A stretch of 64,000 nucleotides of DNA from Pelagibius sp048268885 (GCA_048268885.1 JBLWUP010000003.1:62001-126000); one strand, 5' to 3'. Positions 33,200-42,873 are shown, counted from the first letter of the stretch. Numbers and translations: made by a program. Notes: generated by a model not told the origin, from the sequence alone.

Positions 33200-34312
33200 A
33201 TGGCCACCATCTCCTATCTGACGCGCATCGAGTTCGAGGCGGGGCTGGCGCAGAAACTGCCGGACTTCTGCGCCGAGTTGGGCATGAAACGTCCCTTGCT
33301 CGTCACCGACGCGGGCCTGACGGCGCTCGGCCTGACGGCGAAGATCGGCGGCTGCTTCGCCGAGATGCCGCCGGTTTACGACGGCACGCCGGCCAATCCC
33401 ACCGAGGCGGCGGTGCTGGAGGCCTTGGAACGCTACACGGCGGCGGGCTGCGACGGCATCGTCGCGGTCGGCGGCGGTTCGTCGATCGACCTCGCCAAGG
33501 GCCTGCGCCTGCTGGCGGTGCACGCGCCGCCGCTGGCGCAGTACGCGGCAGTGGAAGGCGGCGTGGCCAGGATCAAAGGCCCCTTGCCGCCGATGATCGC
33601 CGCGCCGACCACGGCGGGCACCGGTTCGGAGGTCGGGCGCGGCGCGGTCATCATCATGGCCGACGGGCGCAAGCTCGGCGTGCTCTCGCCGCTGCTGCTG
33701 CCCTCCATTGCGGTCTGCGATCCGGAGTTGACCTACGGCCTGCCGCCGGTGCTGACCGCGGCCACCGGCATGGACGCGCTGGCCCACTGCCTGGAGACCT
33801 ATATGTCGCCGGCGGTGAACCCGCCGGCCGACGCCATCGCGCTGGAAGGCCTCGCGCGCGGCTACGGCGCGCTGCGCCGCGCGGTGGCCGACGGCCAGGA
33901 CCAGGATGCGCGCTGGGACATGATGATGGCGGCCATGGAAGGCGCCATGGCCTTCCAGAAAGGCCTCGGCGCCGTGCACGCCCTGTCGCACCCGCTGGGC
34001 GCGCTGCCCGGCCTGTCGCTGCACCACGGTACCCTGAACGCGGTGCTGCTGCCGGCGGTGCTGCGCTTCAACCGCGCGGCCATCGGCGCCAAGTGGGACA
34101 ATCTCGCCCTGCTGCTGGGCGGCGCGCCGGATGAAAAGATCGATCGCTTGAACCGGGACATCGGCTTGCCGGTGACGCTTTCGGCCATGGGCGTCGAGGC
34201 GGCGCAGCTGCCGGGCATCGCCGCCGCGGCGCTGAAGGACCATTGCCACGCCACCAATCCCCGGACCGCCAGCGAGGCCGACTATCTCGACCTGTTGCAG
34301 GAAGCTCTCTGA
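33200..34312 (+). CDS. Iron-containing alcohol dehydrogenase
   Basis: 370-residue group III (Fe-type) dehydrogenase. NAD-binding GGGSSIDLAKG is near residue 93. The metal-binding Asp/His set is visible in the stretch from PSIAVCDPEL and GMDALAHCLETYMSP to GAVHALSHPLG and LHHGTLNAVLLPAVLRFN. TAGTGSEVGRGAVI is typical of the family. It reduces aldehydes or oxidises alcohols; specificity ranges from propanediol to 4-hydroxybutyrate and cannot be read from the sequence. Start ATG at 33200 follows a GAGGG-containing leader. It stands before a strong AT-rich promoter region of the RTX gene. Confidence 0.87.
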   Translation: MATISYLTRIEFEAGLAQKLPDFCAELGMKRPLLVTDAGLTALGLTAKIGGCFAEMPPVYDGTPANPTEAAVLEALERYTAAGCDGIVAVGGGSSIDLAKGLRLLAVHAPPLAQYAAVEGGVARIKGPLPPMIAAPTTAGTGSEVGRGAVIIMADGRKLGVLSPLLLPSIAVCDPELTYGLPPVLTAATGMDALAHCLETYMSPAVNPPADAIALEGLARGYGALRRAVADGQDQDARWDMMMAAMEGAMAFQKGLGAVHALSHPLGALPGLSLHHGTLNAVLLPAVLRFNRAAIGAKWDNLALLLGGAPDEKIDRLNRDIGLPVTLSAMGVEAAQLPGIAAAALKDHCHATNPRTASEADYLDLLQEAL

Positions 34313-34686
34313 GGCGAAAGACGCGCTCTTCCGCGCCCTGATCCCGGGCCGGCGGAAAGGCCGGGCGGTGCCGGCGGTCGATCACGTCAGAATCTAAAAT
34401 TCCCGCTTAAGTAGATCAAAGGCGCGCCCGTCTTCTACCGGCGCCGGCTGAGCCGTGCCGCACCGTTGGCGCGCAACAATCGGACAAAAGCAGCCACTAG
34501 CTGCACCACTTTTGAGTTAAATTTACTATAAATATTACATAACTATATGGTTTTCGCAAAGAGGTTCCTTGAATAGGCCCGAAAAATCAAACAGCCTGTG
34601 ATCAAGAAGGTTAACGAGAGTTCCGGGGGGTTGTCTCGTGACCTGCAAACAACGCGCCTGACCAAGGCTTAGCGGAGGCAGAAAAA
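34313..34686. promoter_or_regulatory. Promoter region of the RTX/VWA protein gene
   Basis: 374 bases, no gene supported. The middle (about 34505-34565) is a strongly AT-rich block within GC-rich DNA and is the obvious promoter/regulatory site of the large secreted protein. A ribosome site GCGGAGG lies just before the ATG at 34687. I cannot pick a unique -35/-10 pair. Confidence 0.45.
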
Positions 34687-37600
34687 ATGACCGAACCCCT
34701 CAACCCTGAATACGTAAACCGTCACCCCGATCAATCCGACCCCGCCGAGACGGCCTCGACCGAAAGTAGTGCCGCCGAAAGCGGTGGCGCGGGCGCGGCG
34801 GCCGTTATCGGGCAGGCGGGCGAGCCGGTCGTTCTCAACCGCCCCGCGCCGGGTCAGACGGTCGAAGTGCAGGCGGCCGCGGGCGAGACCTACGTCCTGA
34901 ACTTCGCGCCGGGCGATGCGCAGGTTCAGGTCCAGGGCGACAACCTGATCCTCGGCTTCGATGACAATGGCGACGGCACGGTCGACAGCCGCATCGTCTT
35001 CCTCGATCTGGCGACCGTTGCGGAACAGGGCCAGGCCCCGACCTTCCAGATCGGCGAAGCCAGCTTCAGTTCCGATGTCCTGCTGGGGCAGTCGCTGGCG
35101 CTGGCCGGCGAGGACCAGAGCCCCTTCGAGCCGCCCATCACCGAGGCTGGTCCTGTGGGTGGCGGCACCTCGACCTACAACGAAGACCTGGGGACGACCA
35201 TCGGCCTGCTGGATGCGGAAGACGTCATCCCGCCGGTGGAGTTGCAGTTCGGCCTCATCGAGGTCGAGCCGGAGATCATTCTGACGGGGGACGACAACAC
35301 GCCGCCGCTGGCCGATGACGTCGTCACGCCGGCCGAGCGCGGCGACCCTCCGGTGGCCCTGCTGAACGCGTTAACCCAGTTGGGATTCGGCTCCCCGATA
35401 AGCCCGGTGACCCTGGCCGCCTTCGACACCCTGTCGATACAGGCCGACACAGTTGAAGGCAGCGAAGGCGGCGGGCTGCCGGAAATCCTGCTCTTCAAGC
35501 AGCTCCTGGTGGACGGCGACATCGGTGACGATGACACGGGCGAAGTCGCTGACTTCGGTGGCTCGGATGTCGAGACGCCGCTGGAGGATCTCGTCTTCAC
35601 GCTGGAGAGCGCGCCGGCTTTCGGCCAGCTGATTCTGATCACCGCCGGCGGCGATACCTCCTTCCTGGCGCCGGGCGACACCTTCTCCAGCGCCGACACC
35701 GTCTGGTTCGTGACGACCCAGAGCGACGTCGACGCCTTCATGGAAAGTGAGGGGCTGAACTTCCTGCCCGAGGCGCAATTCCTCTACAGCGTGACCGATG
35801 CCGAGGGCGCCAGCGCGTCGGACAGTGTCACCATCAACCTGCCACCTCTGAACGATCCGACGACCGCCCTGGAGCCCGTCTGCATCGACGAGGACAGCGA
35901 GGGCACGCTCAGCTTCTCGGCAAATGCGAACGACAGTGTCGCCAAGATCACTCAGATCGTGATCTCCGGTTTCCCGACCGGCGAGCCGGCCGATGCCTGG
36001 GTCGTCGATGCGGGCTCAGTAGATGTTTCCGGATTAATCGCGGGCGTCGACTACACGGCCACCTACGACTCCGCGTCGGGCGAGCTGACCATCGACTTCA
36101 ATCTCGCCAGCGTCCCCTTTGACACAAGCATCACCGGTACCGTCAGCGTGGCGCCGAACCCGGACAGCGATGTGGATGCCGACCTGACCATCGAGGCGAA
36201 CGCCAGTAACGGCAGCCAGACCCTGACGGCCAGTGCTGAAGCCGTTGCCGCGGTGGATGCCGACGCTGACGGCGCCGAGGGATCTGTCAACGACGACGGC
36301 GATGCCTTCCACCTCTCCGTCGCCGCCTCGATCGCCGACTCGCCCGATGAGGCGGGGGAGAACACGACCTTCCAGATGGACGAGATCGGCACGCTCGACA
36401 TCAGCGCCACCTTCGACGATTTCCTCGACGGTTCCGAGACCCACACCATCGTGGTCAAGGCGCCCGTGGGCTTCACCATCCTGGGCGTCGACGGCGTCCT
36501 TCCCGAAGGCGTGACGCCGGGGCTCAGCGGTGGCTCGGTCTGGACCTTCGACGTCGAGACCCTGGACGGCATCGGCGCGGTGGACTTCGTACTCCAGGTT
36601 CAGAGGACCGGCGGGCTGCAGGGCGAGACGAACTTCGAGGTTCTCGTGGTCGCCGAGGAGACGACAACCGGCGACATCGAGTGCGTCGACGGCGGCGAGG
36701 GCGGCATCGACCCCATCGCCGGTGACAACGTCGCCTTCGTGACCACATTGGTCAGTGTTACGGGTTCCGACGTGCAGCCCCCGGAAGTCGCGCTCAGCCT
36801 GCCGGAGGGGGTGGACTGCCTCGCCGAAGACAGCGCGGCGGTGGCCGCCACCAACATGGTGACGGTGACGGTCACGCCGGTCGGCGACGACGAGATCACG
36901 GAGATCGTGATCACCGGCTTTCAGCCCGATTGGGACTACGACATCAGCGGCCTGGAGATTCCCGGGGCGGTGTTGACCGACGGCGATCCGTCGGACGGCA
37001 GCATCACCCTCACGGTAAACAAACTCACCGCTTACAGCGGCGTGCTGCGGCTGGCGCCGCCGGCTGATTCCGACGTCGATCACCCGACCCTCACAGCCAG
37101 CGCGACGGTGGTCGATCCGGAGGACCCGCTGCTGACCGCCACGGGCGAGGGCACCCTCGACATCGACGTGGATGCCGTGGCCGACGAGGTGACGGTCGAC
37201 ATCACGGTGAACGACAGCGACGATCCCGAGACCGCCTTTTCGGCGAACGAGATCGGCACGGTGCGCGTCGTCGCGACCTTCGGCGACGTCGCCGACGGCT
37301 CCGAGACGCACACGGTGACCGTGTACCTTCCCGAGGGCTTCACCGCCGGTGATCTCAGCGGCCTGCCGGCGGGCGTCACCGCCGAGGTCAACGGCGACGT
37401 CGTCTTCACCGTCGGCGCCGGCGTCACGGAGTTGGATCACACTTTCGATGTGACGGCGCCTGCCGAGGTGAGCAGCGAGGACAGCTTCCTCTTCGAGGCC
37501 ACGGCCGTCGCGACCGAAACGACGACCGGCGACGCGGAGTGCGATCCCGACAACAACCTGGAGGACGCTTCGGATGAACAGACGGTCTCCGGCTTCTTCG

Positions 37601-39210
37601 AGGAGGCTCCTCCCGTCCTGATCGTCGGCGAGAACGTTGACGACGACGCAAACCAGACGACGCCGCACCGGGTGCACGAGCCGTCGTCCGGCCAGGACTA
37701 CGGTGAGATCATCGGCGACAGTGGCGACGACGTCCTGATCGGTGACGTCGGCGGGTCGGATCTCACCAACAAGACGATGAACCTCGCGCTGGTGCTCGAT
37801 ACCTCCGACAGCATGGAAGCGGACATCACCTTCAATGGCGAGGTGATGTCGCGTATCGAGGCCCTGGATCTGGCGGTCGAGCAGCTGCTTGACAAGATCT
37901 CCGGAGCCGACGGGGCCACGGTGCGCGTGCACATCGTGTCTTTCGCGTCGGATGTGAAAGGCGAGGGCACCTTTGACATCATCACCAACGGCGCGGTCGA
38001 CGAAGACGAGCTGGCGGCGGCGAAAGACTTCATCCTGGCAGCCGGCGACAACCCGGATGCGGTGGCCAGCGGCAATACGAACTACGAGGCCGGTTTCGAC
38101 GCGGCCCTGCAGTGGTTCAGTAACGACGCCAATACTCTGGACAATCCGGATCTGAACAAGACCATCTTCGTGTCGGATGGCCTGCCGAACCGGGCCTTCC
38201 AGGGGGACGACACAACGACCGTCGTAAAGCCCAGTACGGCCCAGCTGGCGCTGGATCACGTCCTGGGGCAGTTCGTCGCGAACAATCCGGCCAACAACGA
38301 CACCGTCAATGAATTTTTGCTTCTGCAGCAGGACTTCAAAGGCGTCGCCGGCACGGTGGATGCCATCGGGATCGCGACCGATGCCGACGGCACGGCGCTG
38401 CTCACCCAGGTCGATGGCGACGGGGCCAACAGCATCAATGCCGGCGAGGAGCTGGCGGAACTGTTGGACAGCCTGTCCCAGGTCACGAGCCTCGAGTCGG
38501 TGGGCGATGACGTCATCATCGGCGGCGCGGCGGACGACCTGATCTTCGGGGACGTCCTCTTCACCGACGAGCTGGCGGACGACCTCTCGATCGATGCGCC
38601 GTTGGGTTCCGGCTGGGGCGTGATTGAGGATCTTGTCGACGACGGCTTCTTCGATATGGATGCGTCCAAAACGGAAGCCGAAGAGATCATCGATTTCCTC
38701 CGCGATCCGGCGAACCAAGCGCTCTACGACTTCGGCCGGGAGTCCACGGTCGACGGCGAGGGCCGTGAGGGCGGCAACGACCTTATCGACGGCGGCGCCG
38801 GCGATGACCTCATCTTCGGCCAGGAAGGTGACGACATTATCGTTGGCGGCAGCGGCGACGATACGATGGATGGAGGCAGCGGCGCGGACAGCTTCGTCTG
38901 GACGGCTGACTCAGGTGGCGGTGAGTCCGACACCGTCATCGGCTTCGACGGCGCCGAGGGTGACTCTCTGAATCTGTCGGCTCTGCTGACCGGCGAGGAC
39001 TCGACCGCTGGCGGTGGTGCTCTGGCTGCTTTCCTGGAAGTCACCTCCGACGGTACCGACACGACGATTGCGGTCGATGCGAACGGCGACGGCAGCGGTT
39101 ACACGGACGTAACCATCACGCTGCAGGGCGTCGACCTGACCGGCGGCGGCGCCGATCAGGCGACCATCATCCAGGCGATGCTCGACAACGGGAACCTGGT
39201 GACTAACTAG
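34687..39210 (+). CDS. RTX-type large secreted protein with VWA domain
   Basis: 1507 residues, very acidic, no Sec signal. The N-terminal region (about 45-145) resembles the retention-type module of large type I secretion adhesins (VVLNRPAPGQTVEVQAAAGE, LILGFDDNGDGTVDSRIVF). Two tandem beta-rich repeats of about 270 residues lie between 390 and 970, each with EIGTL/V...DGSETHT and ending ETTTGD-EC. A VWA domain (about 1030-1250) has the MIDAS motif LVLDTSDSMEA. RTX glycine-rich calcium repeats appear before and after the VWA (GDSGDDVLIG; GGAGDDLIFG and GGSGDDTMDG near 1365-1400), followed by a type I secretion C-terminal domain. Expected role: calcium-dependent cell-surface adhesin or biofilm protein. 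The exporter genes are not in the window. Confidence 0.85.
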   Translation: MTEPLNPEYVNRHPDQSDPAETASTESSAAESGGAGAAAVIGQAGEPVVLNRPAPGQTVEVQAAAGETYVLNFAPGDAQVQVQGDNLILGFDDNGDGTVDSRIVFLDLATVAEQGQAPTFQIGEASFSSDVLLGQSLALAGEDQSPFEPPITEAGPVGGGTSTYNEDLGTTIGLLDAEDVIPPVELQFGLIEVEPEIILTGDDNTPPLADDVVTPAERGDPPVALLNALTQLGFGSPISPVTLAAFDTLSIQADTVEGSEGGGLPEILLFKQLLVDGDIGDDDTGEVADFGGSDVETPLEDLVFTLESAPAFGQLILITAGGDTSFLAPGDTFSSADTVWFVTTQSDVDAFMESEGLNFLPEAQFLYSVTDAEGASASDSVTINLPPLNDPTTALEPVCIDEDSEGTLSFSANANDSVAKITQIVISGFPTGEPADAWVVDAGSVDVSGLIAGVDYTATYDSASGELTIDFNLASVPFDTSITGTVSVAPNPDSDVDADLTIEANASNGSQTLTASAEAVAAVDADADGAEGSVNDDGDAFHLSVAASIADSPDEAGENTTFQMDEIGTLDISATFDDFLDGSETHTIVVKAPVGFTILGVDGVLPEGVTPGLSGGSVWTFDVETLDGIGAVDFVLQVQRTGGLQGETNFEVLVVAEETTTGDIECVDGGEGGIDPIAGDNVAFVTTLVSVTGSDVQPPEVALSLPEGVDCLAEDSAAVAATNMVTVTVTPVGDDEITEIVITGFQPDWDYDISGLEIPGAVLTDGDPSDGSITLTVNKLTAYSGVLRLAPPADSDVDHPTLTASATVVDPEDPLLTATGEGTLDIDVDAVADEVTVDITVNDSDDPETAFSANEIGTVRVVATFGDVADGSETHTVTVYLPEGFTAGDLSGLPAGVTAEVNGDVVFTVGAGVTELDHTFDVTAPAEVSSEDSFLFEATAVATETTTGDAECDPDNNLEDASDEQTVSGFFEEAPPVLIVGENVDDDANQTTPHRVHEPSSGQDYGEIIGDSGDDVLIGDVGGSDLTNKTMNLALVLDTSDSMEADITFNGEVMSRIEALDLAVEQLLDKISGADGATVRVHIVSFASDVKGEGTFDIITNGAVDEDELAAAKDFILAAGDNPDAVASGNTNYEAGFDAALQWFSNDANTLDNPDLNKTIFVSDGLPNRAFQGDDTTTVVKPSTAQLALDHVLGQFVANNPANNDTVNEFLLLQQDFKGVAGTVDAIGIATDADGTALLTQVDGDGANSINAGEELAELLDSLSQVTSLESVGDDVIIGGAADDLIFGDVLFTDELADDLSIDAPLGSGWGVIEDLVDDGFFDMDASKTEAEEIIDFLRDPANQALYDFGRESTVDGEGREGGNDLIDGGAGDDLIFGQEGDDIIVGGSGDDTMDGGSGADSFVWTADSGGGESDTVIGFDGAEGDSLNLSALLTGEDSTAGGGALAAFLEVTSDGTDTTIAVDANGDGSGYTDVTITLQGVDLTGGGADQATIIQAMLDNGNLVTN

Positions 39211-39229
39211 GCCTGTCTCACGGCTTCCT

Positions 39230-39262
39230 GCCGGGCGTGGACGCGGTGGCGTCCCGCCCGGC
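39230..39262 (+). terminator. Terminator hairpin of the RTX gene
   Basis: GCCGGGCG (39230-39237) and GGACGC (39239-39244) pair with GCGTCC (39249-39254) and CGCCCGGC (39255-39262): 14 bp with a one-base bulge and GGTG loop, 19 bases after the stop codon. The T-tract after it is short (CGTTTC). Confidence 0.6.
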
Positions 39263-39270
39263 GGCGTCGT

Positions 39271-39300
39271 TTCAGCCGGTCTCGCTTCAGCCGGTCTCGC
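39271..39300. repeat. Tandem 15-base duplication at the 3' end of znuA
   Basis: TTCAGCCGGTCTCGC occurs twice in a row (39271-39285 and 39286-39300). The second copy holds the znuA stop codon and last codons. The repeat unit is a multiple of three, so it looks like a recent slippage event without effect on the frame. Confidence 0.8.
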
Positions 39301-40306
39301 TCAGGCAATCCTTCAAGGCGGCGGCATTGCCGCGCAGCAGTTCGAAGTAGAGCTCCGGCCCGTCGGCCAGCTCGGCGCCCAGGGGGTCGAGTTGACCGAC
39401 CTTGGCGTCCGTTCCCTCGATCACCACCTGCAGCAGCCGCGGCTCGAACTGCGGTTCGGCGAAGACGCAGCGCGCGCCGAGCTCCTTGATCCTGGACTGG
39501 ATTTGCCGCAGCCGGGCGGCGCCGGGCTTGTGCTCCGGGTCGACCGTCACCGAGCCGATGTTGTTGAGGCCGAAGCGCGTGTCGAAATACTGGAAGGCAT
39601 CGTGGAAGACGATGAAGGGCCGGTCCTTCACCGGGGCCAGGTCATGCTCGATCTCGGCGGCGAGCTGGTCGAGCCGGTGGGCCATGATCTTCGAATTGGC
39701 GAGATAGATGCCGCTGTTTTCCGGATCGGCCTTCGTCAGGGCCTTGGCGACGGCCTCGACCATGGCCTTGGCGTTGTCCGGATCGAGCCAGAGGTGCATG
39801 TCCGTCTCGCCGTGCTCCTGTTCCTCCTCGCCATGCTCCTCCTCGCCATGCTCCTCCTCGCCGTGGTCTTCCCCTTCCTCATGATCATGCGCCTCCCAGG
39901 GGCCGCCCTCCCGGTAGGCAAGGCGCGTCAGGCCCGGCACTTCCGCCAGCTCGACCACCTCGGCGTTCTTGGCCAGGGTGGCGATGGAGGATTCGAGGAA
40001 GGTCTCCAGGCCCTCGCCGACCCAGACCACCACCTTGGCCTTCTGCAGCGCCGCGGCGTCGGAAGGCTTCAGGCTGTAGCTGTGCGGTGAGTTGCCGCCC
40101 TGGACAATGAGATGCGGGCTGCCCGCGCCCTGCATCGCCGCGGCGACCAGGGAGTGAATCGGCTTGATCGAGGTGACGACGGTGATCGGCTCGGCCGCCT
40201 CGGCGTCGGCCAGGGCGCCGGGCAGGGCACCGGGCACAACACCGCTCAGGCCGGCGGCGAGGGCGATGCCGCCGAGGAAGCGGGACAAAAGTGGGGCTCG
40301 ACGCAT
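39287..40306 (-). CDS. znuA: High-affinity zinc ABC transporter, periplasmic binding protein
   Basis: 339 residues from the ATG at 40306 (MRRAPLLSRFLGGIALAAG), with GGAG upstream. Signal peptide cleaved near ADAEA. Cluster A-I solute-binding protein: zinc ligands are expected at His in SIKPIHSLVAA, PHSYSLKPSD and the MHLWLDP block. A long His/Asp/Glu-rich loop (about residues 125-160, containing HDHEEGEDHGEEEHGEEEHG) is the zinc-specific feature that separates ZnuA from manganese proteins. It is divergent from znuC with the Zur-type operator between them. Confidence 0.93.
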   Translation of the reverse strand: MRRAPLLSRFLGGIALAAGLSGVVPGALPGALADAEAAEPITVVTSIKPIHSLVAAAMQGAGSPHLIVQGGNSPHSYSLKPSDAAALQKAKVVVWVGEGLETFLESSIATLAKNAEVVELAEVPGLTRLAYREGGPWEAHDHEEGEDHGEEEHGEEEHGEEEQEHGETDMHLWLDPDNAKAMVEAVAKALTKADPENSGIYLANSKIMAHRLDQLAAEIEHDLAPVKDRPFIVFHDAFQYFDTRFGLNNIGSVTVDPEHKPGAARLRQIQSRIKELGARCVFAEPQFEPRLLQVVIEGTDAKVGQLDPLGAELADGPELYFELLRGNAAALKDCLSETG

Positions 40307-40353
40307 GGTTCGATTTCTCCGCAAAATACTAGGCAGGCAGGAAACGTAATGAT

Positions 40354-40363
40354 ATAACGTTAT
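40354..40363. promoter_or_regulatory. Putative Zur box between znuA and znuCB-zur
   Basis: ATAACGTTAT is a perfect 10-base palindrome in the AT-rich centre of the 84-base znuA-znuC spacer, within ATGATATAACGTTATGGT. Its position between two zinc-uptake transcripts, one of which ends with zur, is what is expected of a zinc-repressed operator. Confidence 0.65.
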
Positions 40364-40390
40364 GGTTTGAAGCTGACAAGAGGCTATTCA

Positions 40391-41317
40391 GTGCAGGTAC
40401 CGGCAAAGGACGCGGGCGGCGATTCAACGCCCGCGCCCACAACGGCGGGCGCGCCGTCGAACAAGACCCCCTTGATCGAGGCCCCCTTGATCGAAGCTAG
40501 GGGCCTGGGTGTATCGCGTGGCGGCCGCTGGCTGGTGCGCGGCGTCGACCTGGCGATCCGCCCCGGTGAGATCGTGACCCTCATCGGCCCCAACGGCAGC
40601 GGCAAGAGCACCACCGTGCGCGCGCTGCTGGGCATCTGGGAACCCAGCGCCGGCGAGGTGCGGCGCCAGCCCGGCCTCAACATCGGCTATGTGCCGCAGC
40701 GCCTGACCATCGACTGGACCATGCCGCTCACCGTGCGCCGGCTGATGACGCTGACCGGGCGGCACAGCGCGGCGCAGATCGAGGCGGCCCTGAAGGAAGT
40801 GGGCATCGAGCACCTTGCCGAAGCCGCGGTGCAGCAGCTTTCGGGCGGCGAGTTCCAGCGCGCCCTGCTGGCCCGCGCCCTGATCCGCCGCCCGGCGCTG
40901 CTGGTGCTCGACGAGCCGGTGCAGGGCGTCGATTTCGCCGGCGAGATCGCGCTCTACGAGCTGATCCACGGCATCCGCGACCGCCTCGGCTGCGGCATCC
41001 TGATGATTTCCCACGACCTTCACATCGTCATGGGCCAGACCGACACGGTGATCTGCCTGAACGGCCACGTCTGCTGCCACGGGACGCCGCAGGTGGTGAC
41101 CGAGAGCCCGGAGTACCGCGCGCTCTTCGGCGCCCAGGCGGCGTCGGCGCTGGCGATCTACCGCCATCATCACGACCATGTCCATCTGGATGACGGGCGC
41201 GTCGTCCATGAAGACGGAGAGGGTCCCGGCCACTCCCACGCGCATGACCATTCACACGGGCAGGACCATGCACAGGGGCAGGGATCCGGGGACCAGCGGG
41301 GCGGCGATGCCGGATGA
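40391..41317 (+). CDS. znuC: High-affinity zinc ABC transporter, ATP-binding protein
   Basis: 308 residues from GTG 40391, chosen because AAGAGG sits seven bases upstream; a TTG at 40367 would place the ribosome site on the Zur box. Walker A GPNGSGKST, signature LSGGEFQRALLAR, Walker B LLVLDEPVQGVD and the H-loop ISHDLHIVMG are all present. The C-terminal tail is rich in His and Asp (YRHHHDHVHLDD, HSHAHDHSHGQDH), typical of ZnuC in alphaproteobacteria and probably a zinc buffer or sensor. The stop overlaps the znuB start as ATGA. Confidence 0.93.
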   Translation: MQVPAKDAGGDSTPAPTTAGAPSNKTPLIEAPLIEARGLGVSRGGRWLVRGVDLAIRPGEIVTLIGPNGSGKSTTVRALLGIWEPSAGEVRRQPGLNIGYVPQRLTIDWTMPLTVRRLMTLTGRHSAAQIEAALKEVGIEHLAEAAVQQLSGGEFQRALLARALIRRPALLVLDEPVQGVDFAGEIALYELIHGIRDRLGCGILMISHDLHIVMGQTDTVICLNGHVCCHGTPQVVTESPEYRALFGAQAASALAIYRHHHDHVHLDDGRVVHEDGEGPGHSHAHDHSHGQDHAQGQGSGDQRGGDAG

Positions 41318-42144
41318 TTTCCTTGCTTGACGATTTCTTTTGGCGCGCGCTGGTCGGCGGCGTCGGCGTGGCGCTGGTGGCGGGCCCGCTCGGCTGCTTC
41401 ATCGTCTGGCGGCGCATGGCCTACTTCGGCGACACCATGGCGCACTCGGCCCTGCTCGGCGTCGCCCTGGCCTTCCTGCTCGACATCCATCTCACCCTCG
41501 GCGTCTTCGCCATCACCGCGACGGTGGCCTTCGCGCTGCTGCTGCTGCAGCGCCAGGTGACGCTGCCGACCGACGCCCTGCTGGGCATCCTCTCGCACTC
41601 CACCCTGGCGCTGGGCCTGGTGCTGGTCGCCTTCATGACCTGGCTGCGCATCGACCTGCTGGGCTATCTCTTCGGTGATCTGCTGGCGGTGTCGCGCCTC
41701 GACATCGCCCTGATCTACGGCGGCGGCCTTGTGGTGCTGGCGGTGCTGGTGGCGATCTGGCGGCCGTTGCTGGCCGGCACGGTCAGCGAGGAGCTGGCCG
41801 CCGCCGAGGCCCTGCATCCGGAGCGGGTGCGGCTGATCTTCATGGTGCTGATGGCGGCGGTGATCGCCATCGCGATGAAGATCGTCGGCATCCTGCTCAT
41901 TACCTCGCTGCTGGTCATTCCGGCGGCGACGGCGCGGCGCTTTGCCAGCGGTCCCGAGCAGATGGCGCTGCTGTCCGCCGGTCTCGGCGCGCTGGCGGTG
42001 GTGATCGGACTTTTCGGTTCGCTGGAACTCGACACGCCTTCCGGTCCCTCGGTGGTCGTGGCGGCCCTGCTGCTCTTCCTGGCCAGCCTGGTTCAGCTGG
42101 TCGTGGAGCGGCGCGGCGCGCTCCGGCAGGGAACGCCGCGATGA
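41314..42144 (+). CDS. znuB: High-affinity zinc ABC transporter, permease
   Basis: 276 residues, ABC-3 family permease with about eight hydrophobic segments. WRRMAYFGDTMAHSALLGVA is the typical EAA-like loop region of ZnuB, and ITSLLVIPAATARRFA is a conserved late transmembrane part. It forms the membrane channel with ZnuC and receives zinc from ZnuA. It overlaps znuC upstream and zur downstream by four bases each, so uptake and its repressor are co-translated. Confidence 0.93.
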   Translation: MISLLDDFFWRALVGGVGVALVAGPLGCFIVWRRMAYFGDTMAHSALLGVALAFLLDIHLTLGVFAITATVAFALLLLQRQVTLPTDALLGILSHSTLALGLVLVAFMTWLRIDLLGYLFGDLLAVSRLDIALIYGGGLVVLAVLVAIWRPLLAGTVSEELAAAEALHPERVRLIFMVLMAAVIAIAMKIVGILLITSLLVIPAATARRFASGPEQMALLSAGLGALAVVIGLFGSLELDTPSGPSVVVAALLLFLASLVQLVVERRGALRQGTPR

Positions 42145-42569
42145 CGACGCCGGCGGCTTCGGGCCGCAAGCTGACCCGCAACCAGCAACTGGTGCTGGAC
42201 CGGCTGCAGGCTTCGGCCAAGGCGATGACCGCCTACGAATTGCTCGACGCGCTGCGCGACGAGGGGCTGCGCGCGCCGGTGCAGGTTTACCGGGCGCTCG
42301 AAACCCTCGGTCAGCGGGACCTGGTGCACCGCATCGAAAGCCTCAACGCTTTCGTCGCCTGCAGCCATCACGACGCGGCGCACGAGCACGAAACGGCGGC
42401 GGGCTTCGCCATCTGCGACGACTGCGGCGGGGTGGCGGAATTCTCCCTGCCGGCGGAAGAGCGCCTGCGGTCCGAGGCCGACCGGGCCGGTTTCGAGACC
42501 CGGCACATCACGGTGGAACTGCACGGGCGCTGCGCCCATTGCGCCGAGCGCACCGGACGGCAGTCCTAA
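42141..42569 (+). CDS. zur: Zinc uptake regulator, Fur family
   Basis: 142-residue Fur-family repressor. N-terminal winged helix (TRNQQLVLDRLQASAKAMTA, then PVQVYRALETLGQRDLVHRI) is followed by the metal-binding part with SHHDAAHEHE and two CxxC pairs, CDDC and CAHC, that bind structural zinc. Last gene of the znuCB-zur operon, giving zinc-dependent autoregulation through the site at 40354-40363. Confidence 0.9.
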   Translation: MTTPAASGRKLTRNQQLVLDRLQASAKAMTAYELLDALRDEGLRAPVQVYRALETLGQRDLVHRIESLNAFVACSHHDAAHEHETAAGFAICDDCGGVAEFSLPAEERLRSEADRAGFETRHITVELHGRCAHCAERTGRQS

Positions 42570-42757
42570 AGGCACTTTTTTCTCCTGAAAAATCGCGGAA
42601 ATCCTGGGGTTCCCCGGTTTCCTGCCTGGCGTGTGGTAAAGCCCACACCGCGTCGGGAGGGGCGCGCCTATATTTCATCTTAGGAGAGCGAGCCACCCGG
42701 CGGAGAAAAGCCCCCGTCCAATAGGACCCTGGGCCCCGCCAAGAGGGGGAGAAGACG

Positions 42758-42862
42758 ATGCAGAGCGAGACAAACGAAACGCACACACGAGTTACGATTG
42801 AGCATTTCCTTGCCGGTCTCGCCGTGTGGGGCGTGCTGATGGTGGTCTACGCCATCGTATAG
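42758..42862 (+). CDS. 34-residue single-pass membrane protein
   Basis: A short frame, MQSETNETHTRVTIEHF then LAGLAVWGVLMVVYAIV, with a strong ribosome site AGGGGGAG about seven bases before the ATG and a terminator-like hairpin directly after the stop. The product has a polar N-terminus and one C-terminal transmembrane helix ending at the last residue. I know of no named family. The combination of strong ribosome site, clean helix and hairpin argues it is real and separately transcribed. Confidence 0.6.
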   Translation: MQSETNETHTRVTIEHFLAGLAVWGVLMVVYAIV

Positions 42863-42873
42863 TCCGAAAAGCC

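Noticed and set aside
36034..38718. 894-codon minus-strand frame across the RTX gene
   Set aside because: Translation is rich in V/R/G/D without domain features; the plus strand shows VWA and RTX motifs.
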